Assembly (NCBI GenBank): GCA_017941355.1
Contig: JAGAWN010000207.1
Location: forward strand, 1-50,472
DNA from: Ruminiclostridium sp.
Lineage (GTDB): Bacteria > Bacillota > Clostridia > Oscillospirales > Ruminococcaceae
Direction: 5' to 3'
Length of the DNA stretch: 50,472 bases
Position 1 is the first letter of the stretch. Each line of letters starts with the position of its first letter. A model generated the notes under the pieces. It did not search any database and had not been told where the DNA came from. It worked only from the letters and a program-made list of their open reading frames with translations. Made by a program: the position numbers and the translations under genes. Of the stretch, positions 31,894-41,035 are shown one piece after another.

Positions 31894-33604
31894 TTGCCGC
31901 CTCCATTCTGCTGTACAGACCTCCGAGTGCAAGAAGCTCAGAGCGCGTACCGCGTTCTTCGATCTTACCGTTATCAAGCACAAGTATCTGATCCGCCCCG
32001 CTCACAGTATAAAGCCTGTGCGCGATGACAACAGTCGTCTTATCCCTGCACAGTTCCGCCATTGCCGCCTGTATGCAGCGTTCATTGTCGGCGTCGATAC
32101 TTGCGGTCGCTTCGTCAAGAATTATGATCGGCGAGTTTTTGAGTATGCATCTTGCAATCGAAATACGCTGCGCTTCGCCGCCGGAGAGAGACGCTCCGCC
32201 CTCTCCTATGACAGTCTCGAAACCGTATGGCAGAGCGCTTATGAAATCAAAGCACTGTGCTTTCCGGGCTGCTTCGTACACTTCATCGCGGGTCGCTTCG
32301 GGGCGTCCCATTGCTATGTTGTTGTATATCGTGTCCTGAAAGAGATATACTTTCTGGAAAACCATGCTTACATTGTCCATAAGCTCGGACAGCGGAACTT
32401 TCCGTATATCCGTTCCCCGCACAAGTATCTCGCCGCCGGTAATATCCCAGAAACGTGCAAGCAGGTTTGCTATCGTGGTCTTGCCGCTCCCGGACTGACC
32501 TACCAGCGCGGTCATCTGACCTTTCTTCGCGGAGAATGATATATCATGCAGCACTTCTTCGCTTCCGTATGCAAACGTAACATTCCTGAACTCGATCTCG
32601 TTATTATACCCGTCTGTGCCGAAATGCTCCGTACCGCTGTCGGCAAGTTCACTTTCCGCAAACACTTCATCTATCCGGTCAAGACAGCTTTTCATTATAG
32701 TAAGTCTTGTGGTCTGCTGATAAAGATGCTTTATAGCGGAAAAAACGCTGAACAGGAACAATATCGTACCCACGAAATATGTAGCGGAAAGCTGTCCGTT
32801 CTGCATGAGCCATACCGCAGAAGCGAGCAGAGCCGTGATGCCGATGCCGTATAAAACCAGATGCGCTGTTTCAAAAGGAATTATATGCTCCTCAAAGCTG
32901 AGATTGGTGGTTTTCATTTTCCTGAATGCCGAACGCATTTCCGCCGCGCTCTCTCCCGTAAGTCCGTAGCTTTTTATTACAGGAAGTCCCTCGGAATACT
33001 CAAGCACGGCACTTGTGAGTTCTTCAACCGCCGCTTGTCGGTCAGCAGCTTCACCGAGAGAGCGCTTTATGCACGGCTGCGCGGTAATGATAACAGCAGC
33101 TTCGACTGTAAGTGTCACAGCGCCGAGCAGCGGGTGCAGTACGAACATGAACGCGGTGGTTATCACAGCGCTGAATATATCGCTCACCACATCTGCAACT
33201 ATCGTCATAGCCTGCTCCTCGATGAATACCATATCCTGCGACAGCACGGAGCTTATGCGCCCGATATTGCCCTCTGAGAAATACCCCATAGGCAGCTTCC
33301 GGAGATGCTCGCCGAGCGCCTTTCGCTTGTCCGCGAACACACGATAACCCGTGCCGGACTGGAGACGGTCGGAAATATTCTTGCAGACCGCCTGCAATAC
33401 AAATGATACCAGCATAGCCGCAGCTGCCGTCACACAACTCATCACTGTCAGCTGTCCGCGCAGATAAAGGTCGATCATGTATATAGCAGCTACTGTCGGA
33501 ACGTTCATTAGCAGAGAATGAAAGAATGTGGATATGTATGCAAGCCTTATTCTTCCGGCATATTTCCCGATGAATTTAAGTATTCTGTGTACCGTCCGTA
33601 TCAA
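31886..33604 (-). CDS. ABC half-transporter, exporter fold (second subunit)
   Basis: 572 residues from a TTG at 33604, which overlaps the stop of the upstream gene and has AAAGGAGGTG before it. Six membrane helices (about 20-300) precede an ATPase domain with Walker A VGQSGSGKTT, signature LSGGEAQR and Walker B IIILDEATAS, all intact. It pairs naturally with the exporter-type half fused into the preceding protein, giving a heterodimer. Transporters of this fold that sit with uptake genes include iron-siderophore importers such as YbtPQ and IrtAB, so direction cannot be judged from the fold alone. Confidence 0.88.
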   Translation of the reverse strand: MIRTVHRILKFIGKYAGRIRLAYISTFFHSLLMNVPTVAAIYMIDLYLRGQLTVMSCVTAAAAMLVSFVLQAVCKNISDRLQSGTGYRVFADKRKALGEHLRKLPMGYFSEGNIGRISSVLSQDMVFIEEQAMTIVADVVSDIFSAVITTAFMFVLHPLLGAVTLTVEAAVIITAQPCIKRSLGEAADRQAAVEELTSAVLEYSEGLPVIKSYGLTGESAAEMRSAFRKMKTTNLSFEEHIIPFETAHLVLYGIGITALLASAVWLMQNGQLSATYFVGTILFLFSVFSAIKHLYQQTTRLTIMKSCLDRIDEVFAESELADSGTEHFGTDGYNNEIEFRNVTFAYGSEEVLHDISFSAKKGQMTALVGQSGSGKTTIANLLARFWDITGGEILVRGTDIRKVPLSELMDNVSMVFQKVYLFQDTIYNNIAMGRPEATRDEVYEAARKAQCFDFISALPYGFETVIGEGGASLSGGEAQRISIARCILKNSPIIILDEATASIDADNERCIQAAMAELCRDKTTVVIAHRLYTVSGADQILVLDNGKIEERGTRSELLALGGLYSRMEAANA

Positions 33605-36600
33605 ACAGCCTGCACCTCCTTTTTCAGCGTCCATTCGTGTGTTTCCTCCGACATTGCCCATAATCTGCGGTATTCTCCGCTTGATGTGGCAAGTTCATCG
33701 TGCGTACCCTCCGCAGATATTTCGCCCCCGTCAAGAACTATTATCTTGTCGGCATTCTTTACAGAGCGAAGCTTGTGTGCTATCACTATCACGGTTTTTC
33801 CGCGCGTTATCTCGCCCATTGCTCTTCGCATCTTTGCCTCGTTTTCCGCATCGACAGATGCCGTAGCTTCGTCAAGAATTATGATCGGTGCGTCTTTTAA
33901 GATAGCACGGGCAAACGCTATTCTCTGCTTCTGACCGCCCGACAGCATATTTCCCGCAGCACCGGCGGGAGTATCATATCCATGCGGGAGCGAGCGGATA
34001 AATTCGTCACATTCCGCTTTCTTCGCCGCTTCGATGACTTCCTCGTCGGAAGCGCCTTTTCTTCCCGCGCGGATATTCTCCATTATCGTTTTGTTGAACA
34101 GGAAAACTTCCTGCGAAACATACGCCACACGGCTGTTGAGCGCGTCCTGTGACATATCGCGGATATCCTGCCCGCCAATGCTTATACTGCCGGACCGGAT
34201 ATCGTAATAATGTACAAGCAGCTTTGCGAGAGTGCTTTTTCCGCTGCCGCTGTGTCCCACAAGAGCGGTGACTTTCCCCTCGTCCGCACTGAACGTGATA
34301 CCCTTTATGACCTCATTATCCTTGTACGCGAAACGGACGTTCTCAAATGTCACAGTGTTGTCTTTTCCGGTAAATCCCGAATTTCCCGCTTTCAGCGGCA
34401 GGTCATCGAGCGCCTTTTCAAGCGACTGTATCTTGAAGCTCACCTGCGGTATGGAGCCGATAAAACTCATGCAGTGCAGAAGCAGCGGTCCTATGCCGAA
34501 CGAAAGTATGAGAGCAAGTATATAGTTTGAAATATCGAGCTGACCGAGAAGTATAAGTAGCGCTCCGAATGGCAGTGAATACATGACTACCGACGAGAAC
34601 ACGCTCCCGTACAGTGCCATCCACGGCCAGCTCACCTTATACCAGTCAAGCGCGTAATCGCGGTAATCGGTAACTGCCTTTTCGTACTTTTCGCTTGCGG
34701 CTCCGTCACGGTTGAATACGCGGACTACCTCCATGCCGTTCACATATTCGACTATCGCGTTGTTCATTCGTTTTGCGGAAGCAAAATAGCTTCCCATTCT
34801 GTCCATTCCCACCGAGTACATCTGTCTCGAAACGCCGAGCCCGATGAAGACCATAAGTATCGTGAGAAGTGCGAGCTGCCAGTCCGCGGCTATAAGTATT
34901 ATCAGCGCTGCCGCCGGAACGAAAAGATTTGCCGCACCCTCCGGTATCATGTGCGCGAGAAGCATTTCAATGGACTCAATGTCGTCCGAAAAAAGCTTCT
35001 TTATCTCACCCTTTGAATGTCTTGCGACAGTTCCGAGGGGCTGACTTTCAAGTTTTTCCTGCAATATGCACCGTATGTTTTCAAGCGTTCCGAAAGCCGC
35101 GTGGTGCGACACCCGAAGTCCCTGCATATAGAAAACAGCGTAAACGATCTCCGCTATCAGCACTCCCGCTATCACCCATACAGAGCCTTCGAGAGTGACC
35201 GGTTCTCCGTGAACGACTTTGTTGACGATCCCCGAAACGAGCGCATAGGGAACAACGCTTGCCGCCGCTCCAATCATCATCAGCGCAGCAGCTATATACA
35301 CCTTCGCCCTGTCTTTTCCCGCGTATTCCAGTATCTTTCCTATCTGGCTCTTATGGTCACGCTTTTTGCTTGTCGTATCGTCGCTCTCCGACATAAAGTA
35401 GTTCTTTATGCGCTGTGAGCCTTCTTTGTCAAGCGGGTAGAATGCCGATACCCTGCCCCGCTCCATGTGCAGGACATGGGTACAGCACCTCAGTATCAGC
35501 TCCGGATCGTGGGTAATTATGACCGACAGCTTCACCTTGTCCTTCATACCGCGGAGAAGCTCTCCGAACCGCTCCATTCCGCGTCTGTCAAGGCCGCTGG
35601 TGGGTTCGTCGCAGAAGATGATCTCCTTACCCGCACATAGCGCCGCCGCAATAGCGGTACGCTGTTTCTGTCCGCCAGAAAGCGATGCGGGGTGACGGTC
35701 TCTGTACTCCGCAAGTCCGAGCCGTTCAAGCGTTCTGTCCGCTTCCTCTGCGGTGCAGTCCGAGTTCATCATCACTTCCTCGATAACGCTGTCCGAGAAA
35801 AGCTGACGGTTCACGTCCTGCATCACCATGAAGCATTTCTGACGTCGCTGCTTGTCATTAAGGAAAGTGCCGCCGAAGGAAACGCTCCCGTCCGAGGGGA
35901 TAAGTCCGCACAGCGCCTCGGCAAGTGTACTTTTGCCGCAGCCGTTGTCTCCCACTACCGCAACTATGCTGTTTTCAGGAAACATTATCCTGTCCGCGTC
36001 GAGTATGCGGGAATTTCCGCGGCTGCAGCTGAGGTCTATAACGTCGAGAGCGGGAGTGCCGTTCTGAGCTACAGCGTTCTCTGCGCCGACCGCTATATTT
36101 CCTATGGAAGTGCAGCGCAGACCGAGTTCCGACAGTTCGTTCTCCGTAAGCGTTCTCATCTGATCCGCAGTGTATTCGTGAACTATCCTGCCGTCATTCA
36201 TATAAATAAACCTGTCGGCAATGTCCATGAGATAGTGTATGCGATGCTCGGAGACTACTATTGTTTTCCCGTCCTGCTTCATTTTCACCATTATGTCGTG
36301 GAGACGGTTTATCGCTTTCTTGTCGAGATTTGACGACGGCTCGTCCATAACGAACACTTTCGGTTCTGTGGCATATACCGAACCGCAGGCTATCTGCTGT
36401 TTTTCACCGCCGGACAGCTCAAATATATTCCTGTTCATAAGCGGGTCAAGCTTCATATCCCTGCGGGTCTTGTCCAGCCGCCTGCCGATATCCTCACGGG
36501 ACATTCCGAGATTCTCACACCCGAATGTCAGCTCTCCGGTGGTATCAATGTTGAAGAACTGGGACTTCGGGTTCTGGAACACGCTCCCGACAAGTGCAGC

Positions 36601-36846
36601 GGTCTCCGAAAGTTCGCTTGCTGACACATTATGCCCGTCAATAAAGACTTCGCCGATAAGTTCACCCTCATAGAACTGCGGGATAAGTCCGTTTATAAGT
36701 CTTGTGACCGTTGTTTTGCCGCAGCCGCTTTCTCCGCATAATACTACACATTCCCCATCGGCTATCGTAAGATCGAGCGCATCAACACCGTCGCCTGTCC
36801 CGTTTTCTCCGCCGTAATGAAAATCCACATTTCTCAGTTCTATCAC
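33601..36846 (-). CDS. Three-ATPase fusion: double ECF ATPase joined to an ABC half-transporter
   Basis: 1081 residues. Residues 1-480 are a double ATPase of ECF importers: NBD1 with GESGCGKTT (38-46), LSGGEKQQ and VMDEPSSNLD; NBD2 with GDNGCGKST near 300, LSGGQKQR and CDEPTSGLD. Residues 510-800 are six membrane helices of exporter fold, and the end is NBD3 with GHSGSGKST near 869, LSGGQKQR and LDEATASVD. The join lies around residue 485, where an internal ATG (35394) has no ribosome site, so the frame is a true fusion here. In the second ECF operon of this window the double ATPase is a separate protein of 465 residues. The ATG overlaps the EcfT stop by four bases. The fusion ties the ECF importer and the exporter-fold transporter into one machine or at least forces equal synthesis. 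Confidence 0.9.
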   Translation of the reverse strand: MIELRNVDFHYGGENGTGDGVDALDLTIADGECVVLCGESGCGKTTVTRLINGLIPQFYEGELIGEVFIDGHNVSASELSETAALVGSVFQNPKSQFFNIDTTGELTFGCENLGMSREDIGRRLDKTRRDMKLDPLMNRNIFELSGGEKQQIACGSVYATEPKVFVMDEPSSNLDKKAINRLHDIMVKMKQDGKTIVVSEHRIHYLMDIADRFIYMNDGRIVHEYTADQMRTLTENELSELGLRCTSIGNIAVGAENAVAQNGTPALDVIDLSCSRGNSRILDADRIMFPENSIVAVVGDNGCGKSTLAEALCGLIPSDGSVSFGGTFLNDKQRRQKCFMVMQDVNRQLFSDSVIEEVMMNSDCTAEEADRTLERLGLAEYRDRHPASLSGGQKQRTAIAAALCAGKEIIFCDEPTSGLDRRGMERFGELLRGMKDKVKLSVIITHDPELILRCCTHVLHMERGRVSAFYPLDKEGSQRIKNYFMSESDDTTSKKRDHKSQIGKILEYAGKDRAKVYIAAALMMIGAAASVVPYALVSGIVNKVVHGEPVTLEGSVWVIAGVLIAEIVYAVFYMQGLRVSHHAAFGTLENIRCILQEKLESQPLGTVARHSKGEIKKLFSDDIESIEMLLAHMIPEGAANLFVPAAALIILIAADWQLALLTILMVFIGLGVSRQMYSVGMDRMGSYFASAKRMNNAIVEYVNGMEVVRVFNRDGAASEKYEKAVTDYRDYALDWYKVSWPWMALYGSVFSSVVMYSLPFGALLILLGQLDISNYILALILSFGIGPLLLHCMSFIGSIPQVSFKIQSLEKALDDLPLKAGNSGFTGKDNTVTFENVRFAYKDNEVIKGITFSADEGKVTALVGHSGSGKSTLAKLLVHYYDIRSGSISIGGQDIRDMSQDALNSRVAYVSQEVFLFNKTIMENIRAGRKGASDEEVIEAAKKAECDEFIRSLPHGYDTPAGAAGNMLSGGQKQRIAFARAILKDAPIIILDEATASVDAENEAKMRRAMGEITRGKTVIVIAHKLRSVKNADKIIVLDGGEISAEGTHDELATSSGEYRRLWAMSEETHEWTLKKEVQAV

Positions 36847-37595
36847 TGCGCAGTACCTCCGGTAATTATTGAAACGACGATAAAATAGACTGCCGCGCCT
36901 ATGAACAGTGCCATAACCGCATAATCATGTACGCCGAGTTTTATTTCCTCATAGGACGAACGCTTGCCCGACCTGTCCATTCCCCGTGCGAGAGCCGCCG
37001 CCGCAAGCTCCTCCATTATCGAAACAGACGAGAACAGCAGCGGTATGAGAATGTACTCTATGGTTTTCAGCGGTGAACGTATCACCGCCGCCGGTTCAAG
37101 CGAGATGCCGCGGAACGCCATAGCCTTGCGGATCCCGTTCCACTCGTCGCGTACTGTCGGTATAAATCTGAACATCACTGCTATGGGGATTATGACAGCG
37201 GTTGGCAGGTGCATAGCCTGAAACGCGGACAAGAACTGATTTATCCGTGTCGTCTGCGTAAGTATCATTATCGACAGCATCACCGGAAAGAAAAACAGGA
37301 ATATCATCAGTATGCAGGACACTATCGTTACTATCACCGGCGCGCCTGTCCCCGCGTGTTCCATGCTGAACCGCAGGAACACAGCGAATGCCAGCATAAG
37401 GAAAGCTTTTACAGCGTTCGCCTTTTTACCGCAGAGAAACAGCATAAGGCACAGCACGACACTGTAAATGACAAGTGCCGCAACATTGTACGAATTTGCG
37501 CTCACCACGAGGCTTACCGCGAAAACTACAAACTTTGTCCGCGGATCGAATTTAACGAGGGCGTTTTTGTCCTCTCCGTAAAGTTCAAAGTCCAA
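36843..37595 (-). CDS. ECF transporter T-component (EcfT/CbiQ type)
   Basis: 250 residues with about six membrane segments. The C-terminal coupling region holds AAAALARGMDRSGKR, the Ala-Arg-Gly motif by which T-components touch the ATPases. It is encoded between the S-component (start one base after that stop) and the double-ATPase fusion (4-base overlap), the standard ECF order. A second motif further up (GISLEPAAVIRSP) may be the other ATPase-contact helix. Confidence 0.88.
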   Translation of the reverse strand: MDFELYGEDKNALVKFDPRTKFVVFAVSLVVSANSYNVAALVIYSVVLCLMLFLCGKKANAVKAFLMLAFAVFLRFSMEHAGTGAPVIVTIVSCILMIFLFFFPVMLSIMILTQTTRINQFLSAFQAMHLPTAVIIPIAVMFRFIPTVRDEWNGIRKAMAFRGISLEPAAVIRSPLKTIEYILIPLLFSSVSIMEELAAAALARGMDRSGKRSSYEEIKLGVHDYAVMALFIGAAVYFIVVSIITGGTAQ

Positions 37596-38210
37596 TTATA
37601 CTACTCCTGCTTTTGTGAAATGCTTTTTGATAAGTACGTTTGCGAGCAGCGAACCGATGATACCGCCGATCACCGCAAAACCGAGAATTGCAAAGAATAT
37701 CCAGTCCGTCGCAACAGCCGCTATGCCGTCGGCGTATTCCTGCCCGTAAAATTCCAACGATCTCTGCAAAAACGCGTCGCGGTCAATTGTCAGCCTCATA
37801 TACGGGAAAGCCATATTCAGATTGAATACGACGAACGAGAGCAGATACATCTTTTTCGATTTATACTTGCCGAGCATTATGACAATCTCCGCCAGAAGAG
37901 CCGCCGCTATTGCTCCGACTATGCTGTACCACGCACCGCTGCACGCAGTCAGCGCGAACAATACGCCGAGGATAAGCGCAGCGCCGAATTTCCTCACTTT
38001 CAGAACGCACAGCATATATACCGTTCCGCATACAAGTCCTACGGTTATTGGAGCAAGTATGTAAAGTATCGGTATCATGCTTGTTCCGAGGACGACGATG
38101 AGCATGAGCACTATGTACAGCGCTCCGAACGCGCCCGCGTAGATAAGTTCCTTTGTGCGCAGCTTCTTGTCCGGCTTCGCACCCGTGTTGTTAAGTTCTT
38201 TCTTACTCAT
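37596..38210 (-). CDS. MptD-type ECF S-component (TIGR02185 family)
   Basis: 204 residues with about six membrane segments. The start KLRTKELIYAGAFGALYIVLM and the end LANVLIKKHFTKAGVV match the MptD/Trep_Strep family of putative S-components, which bind the substrate in ECF importers. Members of this broad family in streptococci and lactobacilli have been tied to haem uptake, as I recall, so a haem or metal-complex substrate is reasonable but unproven. The ATG at 38210 follows AAAAGGAG. It is the first gene after the TTAGC palindrome at 38243-38256. Confidence 0.82.
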   Translation of the reverse strand: MSKKELNNTGAKPDKKLRTKELIYAGAFGALYIVLMLIVVLGTSMIPILYILAPITVGLVCGTVYMLCVLKVRKFGAALILGVLFALTACSGAWYSIVGAIAAALLAEIVIMLGKYKSKKMYLLSFVVFNLNMAFPYMRLTIDRDAFLQRSLEFYGQEYADGIAAVATDWIFFAILGFAVIGGIIGSLLANVLIKKHFTKAGVV

Positions 38211-38241
38211 TGTTTTTTCTCCTTTTATGATTTATAATATT

Positions 38242-38257
38242 GTTAGCACAAGCTAAC
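38242..38257 (-). promoter_or_regulatory. Perfect GTTAGC-N4-GCTAAC operator before the MptD-ECF-ABC operon
   Basis: GTTAGC-ACAA-GCTAAC is a perfect 6+6 palindrome, 32 bases before the MptD start. GATAAT (38264-38259) next to it or TATTAT (38239-38234) beyond it could be the -10; neither has a good -35, so part of the transcription may come from the TetR gene upstream. Confidence 0.75.
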
Positions 38258-38299
38258 TATTATCCGTAAAAAATACCGGTCAGCAGCAGGAGCATTTTA

Positions 38300-38935
38300 T
38301 TACTCGCTGCTGTCCGGCAGGAATTCCGGCAATCCGAGTGCCGCTTTCCAGTTTATCAGTTTTTCTATGGTATTACAGAGATCAAGCGTCTCCTCATGCG
38401 ACATTCCGTGAATGAACGGCTCATAAAAAAGCTCCCAGTACGCAGAGAGCATTATGTGCATCTTTGCTCTTGTCACTTTTTCCTTTGCAAGCCCGCGTCT
38501 GTACGCTTCCGCATAATACTCGTAATCGGTATCCGTGAGCCGGTCTGCAAAATCGTGGTGAAAATTGCGGTACTTCGTTCCCTCCGCCCGTGTGAGCAGC
38601 AGCACAAACGACTCCCGGACTCCTTCAAACATATCGAAGAACACCGCAAGTCTGTCCGCACCCGCGTACCACGGCATAAGAAGATCGCGGTCAGAAAGCT
38701 GTGTTACATCGGAAGAGGCACTATTGACTATCTGCTCAAGCACCTGCACCGCGTCATCCACCACTGCTTCAAACAGTTCTTCCTTGCCCTTGTATCTTAT
38801 ATACAATGCACCTGTCGTTACTCCGGCGTTTCTGCATATCTCCTGCACCGACGCTTCCGCAAAGCCTTTTTCAAGGAATTGCTCACGGGCGCTTTTCAGA
38901 AGTACCGGGTCGATGTTTTTATCTCTTAATGCCAT
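38300..38935 (-). CDS. TetR-family regulator
   Basis: 211 residues. The N-terminal helix-turn-helix is clear (AREQFLEKGFAEASVQEICRNAGVTTGALYIRYKGKEELFEAV); the rest is an all-helical ligand domain of the usual size. It precedes the MptD-ECF-ABC operon on the same strand by 90 bases. Its own promoter carries a different palindrome (AATAA/TTATT at 38963-38977), so it may not be the reader of the TTAGC operator. Confidence 0.88.
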   Translation of the reverse strand: MALRDKNIDPVLLKSAREQFLEKGFAEASVQEICRNAGVTTGALYIRYKGKEELFEAVVDDAVQVLEQIVNSASSDVTQLSDRDLLMPWYAGADRLAVFFDMFEGVRESFVLLLTRAEGTKYRNFHHDFADRLTDTDYEYYAEAYRRGLAKEKVTRAKMHIMLSAYWELFYEPFIHGMSHEETLDLCNTIEKLINWKAALGLPEFLPDSSE

Positions 38936-38962
38936 TTTTCACCTATCAATAACAAAATTATC

Positions 38963-39003
38963 AATAATGACGTTATTATATCACATTTTTATGCCTTTGT
39001 CAA
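38963..39003 (-). promoter_or_regulatory. TetR promoter with overlapping palindrome
   Basis: On the minus strand TTGACA at 39003-38998, a 17-bp spacer and TATAAT at 38980-38975. AATAATGACGTTATT (38963-38977) overlaps the -10 and is a candidate autoregulatory site. No ribosome site of note; the ATG is at 38935. Confidence 0.65.
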
Positions 39004-39144
39004 TATGTTCGGAAAAAAAACTTAGCACGGGCAGTTTTGCAGCTTTTCGGTCAAAGTAATACAGCGCAACTTTGGCTTTTTCCCGGGACCGGGTTTCCGG
39101 AGACATCAGTGCTTTTATGTTGGCATATCAATAGAAATTTGGTT

Positions 39145-39264
39145 TTACACAGATTTGTCTGAAAATATAATTTTCCCGTTCTCCGTAACGATCATACGGT
39201 CTGCAAGTTCCGAAAGATAGGGTATGTTTTCGGAGAGCAGTGACAGATATACGACAAACGATTC
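39145..39264 (-). pseudogene. Remnant of a third ECF-type ATPase
   Basis: A 39-codon frame ends at 39145 and encodes SENIPYLSELADRMIV followed by TENGKIIFSD, which closely matches the end of NBD1 in the 44187 protein (SEHRLYYLSELADRMIV, then MEKGRV). The rest of the ATPase is gone. It lies between the TetR promoter and the Gx gene. The rest of 39004-39323 holds nothing else I can support. Confidence 0.6.
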
Positions 39265-39323
39265 CGTCCATAAGGCAAAGATACTCCGCGAAACAGAAAA
39301 GTCAGCGGTCTTGAAAACGCAAA

Positions 39324-39356
39324 AGCCGCTCTGCGGCAGATACCCTCAGAACGGCT
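39324..39356 (-). terminator. Terminator of the apbE-Gx unit
   Basis: AGCCGTTCTG pairs with CAGAGCGGCT on the minus strand (39356-39324) and is followed by TTTTGCGTTTTC. It lies 20 bases after the Gx gene stop. Confidence 0.75.
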
Positions 39357-39375
39357 TGCTTGTTTATATTTCCCG

Positions 39376-39891
39376 TTATTTCCCTGCTTTTTTCATTCGC
39401 TCTATAACAAAATATGCACACAGACCGGTGAACAGACCCGATATGATGCCGCCGATCATAAGGAACGGCAGATAGCCGATAACGGCAAACGACCCGAAAC
39501 TCACAATTACCGCCGCTATCTGACCTATGTTGTGCAGCACGGCACCTATCACGCTGCACGCCCATATCGGAAGCTTCGGAAACAGCCGCGAGACAGGTAT
39601 CATACCCAAAAGGCACAGCAAGGCGCCGGACGCGCTGTACAGTATAGTCGAGAAGCTCGCAGCAAACATCGCGCCTATGATGACTCTGACAGCAACAACA
39701 AGTGCAGCCTCCCACGGTTTGTAACGATATACGCAGTACACCGTGATTATGTTCGCAAGTCCAAGCTTTACGCCGGGGATAGCAGTCAGCGGGGGTATCT
39801 GAAGTTCGATCACGAATATTATAAGTGCCACCGCCGTCAGCATTGCAAGTTCGGTAAGCCGCTTTACCGGCATTTTTCCTTTGTCACTCAT
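39376..39891 (-). CDS. Gx transporter family protein (PF07456 type)
   Basis: 171 residues, about five membrane segments, with LTELAMLTAVALIIFVIELQ, PGVKLGLANIITVY and the Gly-rich IGGIISGLFTG. The family was first named after heptaprenyl diphosphate synthase component I but in Clostridia it is usually found next to apbE and FMN-binding genes and is now called Gx transporter. Its ATG at 39891 overlaps the apbE stop. A supply role for the flavinylation system (for example flavin or electron-carrier export) is inference. Confidence 0.82.
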   Translation of the reverse strand: MSDKGKMPVKRLTELAMLTAVALIIFVIELQIPPLTAIPGVKLGLANIITVYCVYRYKPWEAALVVAVRVIIGAMFAASFSTILYSASGALLCLLGMIPVSRLFPKLPIWACSVIGAVLHNIGQIAAVIVSFGSFAVIGYLPFLMIGGIISGLFTGLCAYFVIERMKKAGK

Positions 39892-40894
39892 CTATTATCT
39901 CCACCGGAAAACCGGAGCTGTTCCGGAAGCTTCCGGCGATATTTTCTGTGATATATACAGTCCCGTCACCGGTCACGAGCACCATATCAAAACCGCCCTT
40001 CTCACGCCAATAACCGACAGCGCGTTCCTTCCCCATAACGAACAGTGCCGTCGAGAGCGCGTCGCACATTATTCCCCTGTCTCCGATCACGGTAACGCTC
40101 ACAAGCCCGCTGTCTGCGGGATATCCGGTACGCGGGTCGAGGATATGGATATACACATTGCCGCTGTCGTCCGTGAAATATCGCTGATAGCCTCCGGAGG
40201 TTATGACTGACTTGTCGTGTATCTGCAATACCCCGAGCAGTTCGTTCGGCGAAAACGGGTTCGCTATACCGACAGACCATTCCGACCCGTCCGGCTTTGA
40301 ACCGAGAGCCTGCACATTTCCGCCGAGATTGACGAGTGCGGAAGTTGCTCCGAGTTCCGACATCACCGCAAGCATCTCGTCACCCGCGTACCCCTTTGCG
40401 CAGGAGCCGAGATCAAGCATATACCCCTCCGGAAGCGTTATGGAGTTCCCGGATATTATGATATTTTCGTATCCCGTTTTTTCGAGCGCAGACCTTACAG
40501 CTTCGTCTGTCGGAACGTGCATATTCCCGGCAGTAAATCCCCATTCACGAAGAACCGGGTATATCGTGATGTCCAGCGCACCGTCTGTGCTTTCGCAGAC
40601 ATTCAGGGCTTCGGATACGACATACGCCGTATCATCGGAAACACTTGAAGTGCCGAGTTTGTTGAGGATCCCGATATCGCTGTTTTCATCGGTTACCGAG
40701 AAGCGTTCTTCAAGCTCTTTGAGCCTGTCGGCGGCGGCATTTACAGCTTCCTCGCTGTGCTGTCCGTATGCCTTTATGGAAATTATGGTGTCCATTGCGA
40801 AAAGCTCGCGTGATGATTCTGTTTGCGGTGCCGCACCGCAGGACGAGACTGCCGCAAGTATGAGGGCTGCAAAAAAATACTTTAACTTCTTCAT
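39884..40894 (-). CDS. apbE: FAD:protein FMN transferase, lipoprotein
   Basis: 336 residues. The signal peptide ends at the lipobox VSSC. Family marks are AMDTIISIKAYG, DLGSCAKGYAGDEM, LVNLGGNVQALG, GGYQRYF, HILDPRTGYPA and CDALSTALFVMG with the Mg-binding Thr. ApbE attaches FMN through a phosphate to a Ser/Thr of extracytoplasmic proteins. The target is probably the FMN-binding protein at 42657, which has the acceptor motif. The ATG at 40894 has no ribosome site, and the promoter puts the mRNA start at or just before it, so the message may be leaderless. Gx follows with overlap. Confidence 0.93.
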   Translation of the reverse strand: MKKLKYFFAALILAAVSSCGAAPQTESSRELFAMDTIISIKAYGQHSEEAVNAAADRLKELEERFSVTDENSDIGILNKLGTSSVSDDTAYVVSEALNVCESTDGALDITIYPVLREWGFTAGNMHVPTDEAVRSALEKTGYENIIISGNSITLPEGYMLDLGSCAKGYAGDEMLAVMSELGATSALVNLGGNVQALGSKPDGSEWSVGIANPFSPNELLGVLQIHDKSVITSGGYQRYFTDDSGNVYIHILDPRTGYPADSGLVSVTVIGDRGIMCDALSTALFVMGKERAVGYWREKGGFDMVLVTGDGTVYITENIAGSFRNSSGFPVEIIDE

Positions 40895-40901
40895 AGACAC
40901 T

Positions 40902-40930
40902 ATTTTATCATTGCCGGCGGATATTGTCAA
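40902..40930 (-). promoter_or_regulatory. apbE promoter with almost no leader
   Basis: On the minus strand TTGACA at 40930-40925, a 17-bp spacer and TAAAAT at 40907-40902. The ATG follows the -10 after seven bases, so translation would begin at the very 5' end. It is divergent from the operator promoter at 41036-41114 and has no palindrome of its own. Confidence 0.65.
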
Positions 40931-41035
40931 GCAAAAGACGGGCTTTCACATCAGTCGGATATTACAATTCTTATGTGATAATAACGCCGGTAAAAAGTAC
41001 AAAATGATGAAAATATGATAATTTTTGTTTTTCTC

